Source of the DNA: Sphagnum magellanicum
Taxonomy: Eukaryota; Streptophyta; Sphagnopsida; Sphagnales; Sphagnaceae
Assembly (NCBI GenBank): GCA_021904315.1
Contig: CM038912.1
Span: forward strand, 9,697,061-9,761,060
Reading direction: 5' to 3'
Length of the DNA: 64,000 bases
This document shows positions 1 to 10,043 of this stretch, piece by piece (within the stretch, counting starts at the first letter, position 1; the number at the start of each line of letters is the position of its first letter). The translations under genes were made by a program, and so were the position numbers. The notes beneath the pieces are model-generated. The model was not told where the DNA came from and searched no databases. It saw nothing but the letters and a program-made list of their open reading frames with translations.

Positions 1-1078
1 TGATGGAAAATCTAAGCATCAATGCAATGGACAAGAGCTGGATTTGCTTTCAAGGTGTTTTACTTTTGATCAAGGGTAGCTATTACATTGTTGTTCAAGT
101 AAGTTCTAAGCTTTAAGCTCTTTGCATTGTTTTGTTTTCAACTTGAGACCTAAAAGAAACAGGTTACGCCAAAAGTTTGTGTTTTGATGCCTAGTGCTTT
201 CAATCAAATTTATGTTATGATTTCCGTGTTTTACACTTCCATCATTGACATTGGTGACTACTTTACTATTTTGGTTTGCCAATTCATTACAGAAGTTCAT
301 TGCAGAAGAAAACTTTTACATTGTTGCTAAAGAGCTTATTCATTATTGTATAAGAATTTTTTCACCTTTAGGCTTCATTAGTGTCAGTTTCTACTTTGCA
401 TTTTGTAGGGTTTAATTTTTATTCTTGTTCTATAATGACTACAAACAATCAAGATGTGTTTATGAATGGAGTGAGAAAGGATGGGGAGGGGGATGGATTT
501 CCTTTATCTGTGTTTGATTATGGTGTTGGCATTGGTGAAGCCTAAGGGTTTGGGAATGGTGGTGGTGGTGGGGTTGGGAGTGGTGATGGTGGGCATGGAT
601 TTGATGCTGGTCCTAGTGAAGTAATTATTGATAAAGAGTCCGATGAAAACTTGGAGATTTTTGAAATTGAAGTTGTTGCATGATAAAAACATCTATTTCT
701 CCAACTTGAACTCAACCAAAAGTTCTGGAACACATGGCAGAAACCAACAAATACATGGGGGTCCTTTAAACTTAATGATTGTAATGTTGTGGATGTTGGC
801 AAATCACAAAAATGAGATGCATTTTGTGCCACAATGTGTAACAAGAAAAGGTAAATAAAAGTTTTACCCAAAGTTAGAAAGGTTTGGTTATGTATAATAA
901 AGACCATGACATAACTACCATTAGTCATCATGTCATTTTAGAACATTTTGCAATTTTGAAGTTGTACCAAATGCGATGTTCCATTGCTACCACAAAGTCT
1001 AATGCTCCTTATACTGCCAAGAAGAGGAAGAAGTTACATGTGGCTTCCATTTCTGATTTTTTCAAAAATGGAACCCCA

Positions 1079-1100
1079 CATATATATATATATATATATA
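1079..1100. repeat. TA microsatellite
   Basis: Eleven TA units inside the 5' part of the hAT fossil. Confidence 0.8.
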
Positions 1101-2069
1101 AACCCTAGCCAAGAATAGTTTTTTGAGGATTTTACAAGGGATTATCTTCCATTGAGCTTTGTTAAAAACATTTGGTTGAAAAGGCTTCTCCTCCATCAAT
1201 GCAATCAAATTGTGTTTCTTAGCAAATGACAACTCACCATTAAAGTCATTCCAATGATGGTAAACAAGACCATGGAAAGGTATGTGCTTCCTATCCTTAC
1301 TAAAACAACCATAATGATTGCCACTTTTGATTTATGGATGTCCTAAGGAGGTTTTGACATGTTTGGATTTGTTGTAAATTACATCAACAAACTATGGGAA
1401 GCATCTCATATTACAATTGGGATCTTTTAGGTTCATGAAACATCAAGTGCTACCATGGGTGTTTAATTCTTGGATTTGCTTACTCAATATGAATTGTTGG
1501 ACAAGGTCATTGCATATGTCAAAGATGAAGGTGCCAATTTGAACACCTTCATTACAACATTAACAAATATTGTATATTGTGTTCCATTGCAATTGCCACA
1601 ACCCTATGCTACCATTTGTCATGGGCATGCAATGTCAAAATGTTGTCAATATGTTATTAATGACCTTAAGGTATGTGGTGGAATGCAAAAGGTCTCTATT
1701 AAGGATGGTTAGTCTTCTTTGTAAAAGACTTTTACTTGGATTTAAAAAGTGACAGAGGTAGCACTACACCAAAATGCATCCTAGTTCATTTTAAGTTTCA
1801 TTAGATTTTGAATGAATTTGGTCATTTTTACCATGGTGAAACTGGTCAACCCCCTAATGAATGAAGACCAGCTGCTATGGATAGTGAATTGGTTCATTAA
1901 TACTTAATGAAACAAAGTTACTTTTAAATGAAATATAAATTTACCAAGCCATTCACTTGTTTATTAATTAATTAAGCATAATGAAAATCAATTAAATTTA
2001 AATTATTTAATATAATATTATTGATAATTTCATGATTTTCAGCCTATGAGTTATTGACATGTGCCACTA

Positions 2070-2256
2070 TTTAGGTTAGGTTAAAAACCTAATTTAGGTA
2101 CATAAACCATGTAATCAACCTAGGCACCTACTTTAAGGAATTAGATAAGAGAATATTTTGTCAACTTACCATTATTGACCATGCACACAACACTTGTGAA
2201 GTTTGATCCTTTGACCTTTAGAATGGAGGCAAACACCCTTACCATTAAGCCATCCC
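2070..2256 (-). mobile_element. tRNA-derived SINE-like copy 1
   Basis: On the - strand the sequence begins GGGATGGCTTAATGGTAAGG, a good RNA polymerase III box A in a tRNA-like head. About 35 bases on, at the box B position, it reads AGGATCAAAC, a decayed form. The body continues into GGTCAATAATGG and a TAGGTGCCTAGGTT block. The same order of blocks recurs in the + copy at 15921-16085, so this is a dispersed family and not a lone tRNA relic. It sits inside the CACTA-like insert. No poly-A or tandem tail was confirmed. Confidence 0.5.
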
Positions 2257-2549
2257 ATTTGTTATGACAATATGTTACATTGCATTTTATTTACCAAATA
2301 CTTTATTTTAAACATTACAAAAACATAAACTTTGAAATTTCATATTTTATTAAGATTTTGTTTAAATGAAATGATTCAATTTTATTTTTTTTAAATTCAA
2401 TAATGTACATAATTACATTTATTTCCTTTTGAAAGTGTAAAATCATTTGAACAAAAAAATTTTGAATTTCACTATTCAATAACATTTAAGTGACCATTCT
2501 TTTGAAAAAAAAAGGTTAAAAAATGGATAAGATTTTTGCTAATATAATA

Positions 2550-3890
2550 ATACTACCTATGCTAGGTTATTTTCAGTTATTATAGGGCTACTTTTCAATA
2601 ATATAAATTATTTCACCCTACATTATTTACGACTACTTATGCATATTCTCAATTATTTTTGGTTATTTTATATTATTTCATCCTAAGCTACTTTTGGTTA
2701 TTCTAAGTTACTTTTGATTATTTTAACCTATTTCACCTTAGGTTATTTTCGACTATTATAAGTTATTTTTGGTTATTCTATGTTTTTTTTGCTATTGTAA
2801 TTTTTTTCATTTTAGGCTACTTGCAACTATTATAAGTTACTTTTGGCTATTCTAAGTTATTTCATTTTAGGTTATTTTCAACTATGTGAAGCTATTATTG
2901 ATTGCTTTTGGCTATTGAAGGTTATTTTGCATTATGCCATTATTGGTAATTCTAAGTAATTTTAATATATATGGTTACTATTGGTTATTCTATTAGTTAT
3001 TCTTTTATTAGGGCTATCGATTGCTATTAATGGCTATTGGTAGCTATTTTATTAGTGGTTATTAATGGTTATTTTATTGGTGGTTACTAATGGTTATTTT
3101 ATTAATAATTATTATGATTATTCTATTAATGGTTATTAATAATTATTTTATTGATGGCTGTTGGTGGTTATTATAGGTTAAATTACCATAAGTTATTAAT
3201 GGCTATTGGTGGATATTATATTGGTGAATATTAATGGTTATTAATGGTTATTATGTTAGTGGTTATTATATTAATGGTTATTGGTGGCTATTATATTAAT
3301 GGTTATTGGTGGTTAAATTACTATAAGTTATTGGTGGTTATTCTATTATAAGCCAGTGATGGTTATTTTATTGGTGGCTATTGTATTATAAATCATTGTT
3401 AAATATTCTATGTTATATTATCATAAGTTATTGGTAGTTTTCTATTATAAGCTATTTTTTTACTTATTTTTCATAGGCTATTATTAGTTATTCTAGGTTG
3501 TTTTACCTTAGGTCATTATATTTTATTTTAGATTATTTTAAGTTATTATACTTAGGATAAAATAGCTTATAATAACATAAAGTAAAATGACCTTGAATAA
3601 CTTAAAGCATAATTTGAAATAACATATATTAACTTAAAATAAAATAACTTGAGGTATAACCTAAGGTTAGTTGAATAATTTAATTTTAAATAATTTTAAA
3701 ACCTATAATAAGTTAATTAAAATATCTTAACGAAAAATAATGTATAATAATTTATGGTATAATAATTTATAATAACCTAATTTATAATAACATAAGGTAT
3801 AAGTTAGAATAACTAAAATAACCTAAAATAATATAGGGTATATCGTAAAATTATATATATAAGGTATTTAAAACAACATAGAAATAAACC
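2550..3890. repeat. Inverted array of short ggttatt/aataacc repeats
   Basis: About 1 kb (2550-3545) consists of a degenerate 10-20 base theme, ggttatt, ggctatt and tattggtgg, repeated dozens of times in one orientation. The following ~340 bases (3546-3890) carry the same theme reverse complemented. The switch near 3540-3560 is locally palindromic (aggtcatta... then ...taaaatgacct), so the region could fold into a long hairpin. Dense oriented subterminal repeats are typical of CACTA elements, and this array lies inside one candidate. Confidence 0.7.
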
Positions 3891-5274
3891 TATTTATTAT
3901 AGTAAATTATAATCAATGAGATATGTTAACTAATAATGAAACACGATGTTTACATAATGATATTATAATGAAATAACTTTAATAAGGGTGAAATCATTAA
4001 AATGCAATGAATTTATTTCATTTTAAAGGTCCCATGGTGACTTAAGCTAGTGAACTGCACCCCACTTTTGTAGTATTATAGACATGAATGAATTACTTTG
4101 CTTGTAGAAATGCATTTTTTTGCCTTCAAAAATTCAAAACTTTTGTGAACATGTGGTTTGCATCCAAAGTTACATTATTCAAAGAAACTTTGGAATTCAA
4201 AAGTGCCATGTAAATTGTTGCTATTCAAAGCAAAACATTTTTTTGTTTAGTAAAATTATTATTCCTCAAACCTAGGCTGTGGCACAAAAAGTGTTAGGAA
4301 TTTTGGCCACTAATTGTGTCTTGAACCAATCTACGGGATATTGGTTATTGTCTAATGCAATATTTGCTGCCATGATGCATGATGCACAACACTAATTCTA
4401 GTATCAATGATGTGATGTAGGTATGTGGCCAATAAGAATTTGGTTGTTTGTTTAGTATTGGCTTAAGGTTTTTGTTCAAGGTTTTTTTTAAAATAAGGTT
4501 ACAAGTTCTAACTTTTGCATTTGTTTATTGATTGTAGGTTGGAGATTTTGATGATGAATTAATGCATTTGCGGCATCACATGCAGGCTAACATCATTGGT
4601 GTGTTGAAGCCATTCTTGGCCTTTATATCATCCTTCCAGCCTCATGTCATTCATAACATGCTTGACCTATGGTTTAAGAATCTGTAACTCATTCATGATT
4701 TTGTGGGCCTCTTGAATTAACCATGTAAATAGTTGCAGAATATGATCATGAAAAATTGTATGCCTCTCCTATTGACTATTTATGATAACCTAACACCAAC
4801 TTTTGCCAATGTTGAACTTGTTACATTTGTTACACTTGAACTCAGTGTATTTGGAGTTCTAACATCTATTGAAGAGGCTACATTGGGGTTGATTATAGTT
4901 GAACTATCATTTTTCAAGAGTACTATAATGCATGTTGCTACATTCATTCCTTTCACATGGTGGGCAGAACATGAGCAGTAATTTTTTAATATTTCACATT
5001 TGGCATAACAATTTATGGGCATTGTCAGTTCACAAAAAAAATTGAAAGAATATTCAATATGGCAAGTGTCATTATAGGTTTGAGATGATGTCAATTTGGG
5101 ATTGAAAATCTAGACAAATTGGTTCTTATACTGAAGCACTAGCTAGATGATCCCAAGTTTGGGTGCACAGCTGGCCTACCTAAATCAATCAAGGAATACT
5201 TCAAGATTGAAAACGACATGGTTTTAGAAAATGAAGATCTCATTGCTAATTTTAACTTGTTTGAAGAAGACTAA

Positions 5275-6362
5275 CATATGTGGTGTTTTAAAGTGCAAAT
5301 CAAGAAATTTAGATGCTAACCTTAATGGTAGTTTGCCCCACTTTTTGTTGTAGGCATTTTTGTGGTTTATTAGATGTGCAAGTACCTAAACCTTAAGGGG
5401 CAAAGTGCCTCAATGATGAAAAAAAAAAAATGTGAAACACCCTAATTTTTTTGGAGCTCCACAATAGGTCCAAAATGTGTGTGTATGATTAGTTGTGGAG
5501 TTTTTAAAGTGTTGTAGATTTGTTGTGTAATTTGTAGTTTGCAAATTTTGGGGGTTTCTAGATTTCAATTTTTTGGGTTTTTTAGATTGCAAATTGTTGG
5601 GTTAATTTCTAGTTCATTGGTGTTGGGTTTCCCAATTTGTATATTGTTGGGCTTAAGGTTGGGTTTTTTAGTTAACAAATTGTTGTGGTCAAGGTTGGGG
5701 TTTCTAGTTTACATTATATTGTTAAGGTTTGGTGACATAGTTTCAATGCATGGCTATTTGAATGTCTTTGTTTATAGTCTATATGTGCATAATATGCCAA
5801 AGTTTGCAAGTGCACTGTACGCCCACCAAGTTGAGTTAAGTTTATAGTTGAAGGTGAACAATATTTTTTGGTGTGCCATCAACAACTCCAACTTGGATTG
5901 GTCTGCCACGTTGGCATCAAGATTGCATCATTAATCACTTAACCACCTAGGCTATAATTTTGGTGGCAACAAGGCTACATCATGTAGTTATTTTAGTTAC
6001 AAATTTTGTAGTCAATATTTAGTTGTTGAAGACATAGGATTTGTAAGTTGTGTTTGATAGCTTCAAAAAACAATTTGTATCATGGGATTTGTAAGTTACG
6101 TGTGAGTAATTCATAAAACAATGTGTATTTTTTTAATTTTTTTTCTTGAAAACCATATGAATTATGGTCATATTTTTTAATGCACATGCTCGAGTTGAGG
6201 TCCTTCAAACATCACCGATTTTGATACATGTTACCCATGTTCATCTTGTGAAAACAATCCAACCTATGTCTATGCCCATAGGGCTTCAATTTGTTAAAAA
6301 AAATTGTACAACTTAAGCCCCTAGGGTATTACATGTGAAATTTTAAAGTTACCTTATCCATT
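5275..6362. other. AT-rich spacer, no gene seen
   Basis: Short open frames occur (for example 5539-5847 on +), but they are biased towards Phe, Leu and Val from T-rich DNA and match nothing I recognise. There are no splice-consistent exons. A few short gggttt-type runs near 5540-5720 are low-complexity. Confidence 0.5.
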
Positions 6363-6670
6363 CATCACAAAATTTAGCATGTGACGAATCAATAATGAAA
6401 ATTGTGTGAAGTTCGTTTGTCCATAGGTTCGTACATTTTACACATGAATATCATGCATTGAAAACACATTTGACACATACATAAAAGTGTTCACAAATGA
6501 AAACGAACCCTTGAATGAATGAATGCCACACGAATTTCACATTTTCTAATATATTTGTGTGTCAAAAGTGTTTTCAATGCACGATATTAATGTGTGATAT
6601 GTATGAATTATGAATGAACTAATGTTACACAATTTCCATATCTAAGTTGTGAGATGCTAAGTTTGTGATG
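6363..6670. mobile_element. Foldback MITE with ~120-bp terminal inverted repeats (Mutator-like candidate)
   Basis: The left arm begins CATCACAAAATTTAGCATG at 6363. The reverse complement of the right arm begins CATCACAAACTTAGCATC at 6670. The two arms stay alignable for about 120 bases, the best block being ATATC(A/G)TGCATTGAAAACAC followed by TTTGACACA. Only ~70 bases separate the arms. The outer flanks ttatccatt (left) and ttatgtatg (right) agree at 6 of 9 positions, which would fit a decayed 9-bp target duplication of Mutator type. There is no coding capacity. Confidence 0.6.
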
Positions 6671-6912
6671 TTATGTATGTCCAAAAATAGATACTTGACC
6701 AACACTAATATATACACCAAGTCATCTTCATGTCAATAACAAAGAAAATTAAAACTTAATGTGATGTGCCCTAAATAAATGTGTACATTGACAAAACAAT
6801 TAGTCCAAGTTGTTGAACACATTGAAAGTTTGATGCACCTAGCTTGAAATGCAACCATTTATTTGGGAAAATTTGATAGATAATGGGAGAGCTGCCTAGG
6901 TTTAGTGTGACA

Positions 6913-7248
6913 AGGGGTGTGTTACATTGTGGCCTTGACATTTACATTTAAAAGTATCTCAAGCCAAAAGAAGAATTATAGAAACTCAAATATTTCACCA
7001 TGCAAAAAATACTTAATCTTCAAAAAATCCTTTAAAAGAAACCAAAATCCATCAAGACATTATATTTCTATAACTAATCTCAAGTTTCAACACAATCCAA
7101 AATCCTCGTATTTCAAACATCCTCATATAAAAATAGACCTATTACTTAGGGGCCAAAATCCCTTAAGCTAATGTACTATATAATGAATTTAAACACAATA
7201 TCCTTGCCTTGGAATGCAAGGCCAATAAACTAAGCAAGGCAATACCTT
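6913..7248 (-). repeat. Dispersed repeat family C, copy 1
   Basis: Read on the - strand, this stretch is closely similar over most of its length to 28395-28745 on the + strand. Shared blocks include GGCAAGGA(T/C)ATTGTGTTTA, GCTTAAGGGATTTTGGCCCC and GGTGAAATATTTGAGTT. Similarity ends in CCCTTG on one side. The open frame at 6917-7171 is an incidental by-product of this repeat and is not a gene. The element type is unknown. Confidence 0.7.
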
Positions 7249-7760
7249 CTTAAAGAAGAGAAACTTGACATAATATAATCATAGTTGGGGAAAACATGAG
7301 GTGTTTTGTGTTAAAACCAATAAATTTATTAGATGGTGCTATGATGGGCACTAAAGGGGATTCATTAGTTAATTGTGTGGGTTGAGCACTTGTTTTGGCA
7401 TGAACCTTGTGTGTTAGCACTTGTTTTCACAATGAATTTTCTTTATATTTGTGCAAATTTTTTTTAAAAAAAATTTGCAACATTCCTTGCTATGCTAATG
7501 GAGTTTTTGTTATAGTGTGTGGTTGGCATATAAAATGTTAAATCATTCATGTGGATTGTTTTTGGGAACAAAATAATGGAACATGTCCTCAAATTTCAAA
7601 ATCTATGATAAGCTATTTCATGACATCTTTTTGAAATGGTTGGGCATTCATTTGAGGGTACACAATAAGACATGATGTTCAAGGAGTCCCATCAATTATG
7701 AAAATTATTCAACTTGACCTAAATTTGGGTTATGGAGCCATTCTTAAGTTTAATTGGCCA
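7249..7760. other. AT-rich spacer, nothing recognised
   Basis: No frames, RNA genes or clear repeats could be supported here. An A/T tract near 7450-7485 is simple sequence. Confidence 0.5.
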
Positions 7761-8143
7761 GCGTGAATTAGCACCCACTAGCACATCATCCATCGGATGC
7801 TTGTTATTACTCAATTGTGGATGAACTTCAAACTATGTTAATATTTGGTTTCACCGCAGGAACCAATCCTATTTGAAATAAGTTTCATAAATAGGTAGAT
7901 GGGTAGGAAAATAGGTAAGTATTAGTTAAGTAGATGGTTTATACATAGACAAGGGCTTTTTTTACTACCTACTTACTAACAACCTACTTGTGGGTTGTTA
8001 GTAGGTAGGTAGAAAATAAAAGTAGTTGAGTTAACCACCATGGTTAACTAAGGAACTGGAACCCAACAAAAAATTGTTTCTTGACCACTTATCACTCATC
8101 TTTCATGGTGCATTGGTGAGTGTTGGTTCATTGTGGCTGATTC
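7761..8143 (+). repeat. Dispersed repeat family A, copy 1, with a central hairpin
   Basis: This block is repeated in the same orientation at 19826-20243. Shared runs include CTAGCACATCATC, TTATTACTCAATTGTGGATG and AAAAATTGT. Both copies contain a near-perfect hairpin: here CTACCTACTTACTAACAACC pairs with GGTTGTTAGTAGGTAGGTAG around 7965-8015. A partial third copy follows at about 8330-8425 (ACCACTATGGTTAGCTATGG onward). No coding frame is conserved between copies, so this is a non-coding repeat, possibly a MITE or LTR fragment. Confidence 0.7.
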
Positions 8144-8329
8144 AAAGGGGGAGACTTAGACCTAACCATAATTGTAATTTCCTTTTTCATCTTTTTAGCT
8201 AATTACAAGTTTCTTTTGAAGCAAATGATTTCTTCTCATTTAATACCCCCAATTTCCCCTTTCCCCATTACATAGGCACAAACAAGAACTTAATTTACAC
8301 ATGGTAGGTAGATCCATTATTATGGTTAA

Positions 8330-8425
8330 TACATCATTAACCACTATGGTTAGCTATGGGACAAAAATACAATGAGAAATTGTTTCTTATCCACACACCA
8401 TCCTATTTAGTTACATTGGTGAATG
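8330..8425 (+). repeat. Dispersed repeat family A, partial third copy
   Basis: CATTAACCACTATGGTTAGC and GAGAAATTGTTTCTTATCC correspond to the 3' third of the family A block just upstream (around 8033-8110). It probably arose by local duplication or as a truncated insertion. Confidence 0.5.
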
Positions 8426-8795
8426 TGTGGAACACAAATGGATATAAAATTAAAACTATGTATTTTTATTACATAATTAGGAAAATTTATGTTTTTGTTT
8501 ACACAAACATTTACACACATATTTGTTTTCATGTATAATTATTATGTCATAAACATTTTTCTTACCATGGATTTTACACATTCACAAACTATGCCAAAAC
8601 CTTTGAAGATCAATATTTTAATTATTTTTCACAATTTTTGTTTTATAAAACTTTTAACTTTTTACAACAAGTTGTTCTCCTTAACTAAAGTTGTTTCCAA
8701 ACACCCCAAACACCCCATTATATACAAAGCAAAATGAAACTAAACAAGAAAGTTTTAAAAATCTTACACCTCACATAGTTCATCATGTAATTCAA

Positions 8796-9169
8796 CATGC
8801 ATATTCATTTGTAACATGATTTTTTAAATGAATCACTACCTTTGGGTCATGCATATTCATTTGTAACATGACTTTTTAACGAATCACTACCTTTGTGTCA
8901 TGCACATTCATTTGTAACATGCCTTTTCTGATGAATTGCCATCTTTGAATCATGCATAATTTGTTGTATGCTTTTTCTAATGAATTCTCATCCTTGAATC
9001 ATGCATAATTTGTAATATGATTTTTTTAATGACCTTTGAGTTATGCACATTAATTTGTAACATGATTTTTTTAATAATTCATCATCCTTGAGTCATGCAC
9101 ATTAATGTGTGCAAAAACTTTCTTCATGAATTATCATGTTTGAATATGCACATTAATTGAAAACATGAC
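8796..9169 (+). repeat. ~50-bp minisatellite, about eight diverged units
   Basis: Units start with CATGCA(T/C)ATT at about 8796, 8848, 8899, 8951, 9000, 9042, 9094 and 9144, giving periods of 42-52 bases. Each unit carries a variant of TTTGTAACATGATTTTTTAA then a ...CATCCTTGAGT-type spacer. Divergence between units is high, so the array is old. There is no frame conservation. Confidence 0.75.
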
Positions 9170-10043
9170 TAATTAGTGATGAGTCACTAAATAATTATTA
9201 AATTATAAAACTCCAATGATTTCTTGGAATAGGTTTAATTTGCCAATCTAAAATGGTTTCTAATGGTTGGATGATTTAATGGCCTTTATAACATTTGGAT
9301 TGGTTATAATAAATAACTCTTCACATGGCCTAGTTTAGATTGCATCCATGACCACTTGTGAGATGTTGGAAGTTTCAATTATTTTGGGTTGTTGGCTTTA
9401 TGTTCATTACACATGAAGTTAACAAACTACATTAGAAAATGATCAAATTCTTGTGGCTTTCACAATGAAATTTAAAATATTGAATACCAAAAGATGGATT
9501 TGAAATGTATTGATATATGGACTTGTGGTTGGGTATGTGTTCAGGTGTGTGAATTTCTCCCAAAAAAGATAGGACCTTAAAGGGATATATTTTGTGATTT
9601 TTAAACAATGGATTTGGTAAAGTCTTTTTCCTAGTTTGGGAAACAATAAATAAAATTCCCATATTTACAAGTTAAAGCTATTCAATGACCTTCAAGAAAC
9701 TCAAGTTCATTAAGGCTAAAATCACCCTTTAAAAAATGGTTAAAGTTGCACAAACTCTTATAGGTTCACAATGTAGGAAAATAAAACAATTATTTTTGTT
9801 TTATATAGGTGATAATGACCCTCCCATACCCTCATCATGATAATATGCATAGAAGGTGTATACAAAAAATAGGCAGAAATATATTTTAAATTGACAAATT
9901 TTGAAATGAAAACAACAATTACAACATTTCCAGGCTAATAGGAAAGCATGGATCCTTATCTAACATGTGGTTTTTTTGTTACAATCGTATGCAATATCCC
10001 AATGGATCATTGTTGCAATATCCATGGCATGGTGATTGGAATA
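9170..10043. other. AT-rich spacer, no gene seen
   Basis: The open frames on the - strand at 9432-9662 overlap in two phases, and neither resembles a known domain. No RNA gene or splice-consistent exon could be supported. Confidence 0.45.

Larger units (their letters stand above)
1762..4078. mobile_element. CACTA-like non-autonomous element inserted inside the hAT fossil
   Basis: The left end reads CACTACACCAAAATGC at 1762. The right end reads CCACTTTTGTAGTATTA, whose reverse complement carries the matching ACTACAAAA core, so the ends are imperfect inverted repeats. A 3-bp tag lies on both sides (1759-1761 and 4079-4081). Removing the insert joins hAT codons that then continue the transposase alignment (a GR.E motif across the junction), which is strong evidence for insertion. 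No transposase is present. The interior is filled with short subterminal-type repeats built on ggttatt (about 2550-3545, + sense) and aataacc (about 3546-3890, opposite sense). The right terminus is diverged (TAGTATTA rather than TAGTG), so family assignment rests on the left end and the 3-bp duplication; another 3-bp-TSD superfamily is possible. Confidence 0.6.
420..5274 (+). pseudogene. Decayed hAT-superfamily transposase gene, split by a later insertion
   Basis: No intact frame remains, but a hAT transposase can be read in order on the + strand with stops and frameshifts. A possible start is near 435, followed by a Gly-rich leader and a Trp/Cys-rich stretch around 720-1100 where a BED-type finger would lie. 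At 1330-1700 comes the DUF659-like core: a TFDLWMS-type motif, then VKDEGANLNTF (about 1515-1550) and CHGHAMSKCCQYV (about 1617-1655). The frame resumes after 4080 with FASKVTLFKETLEFKSA (about 4150-4210). An apparent intron (donor near 4421, acceptor before 4539) precedes DFDDELMHLRHHMQAN (4546 onward). The hAT C-terminal dimerisation region is readable at about 4950-5150 (a WW-type motif, then IERIFNMAS, then GIENLDKLVLILKH). The motif order is what identifies the family; no activity is possible. Confidence 0.85.
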
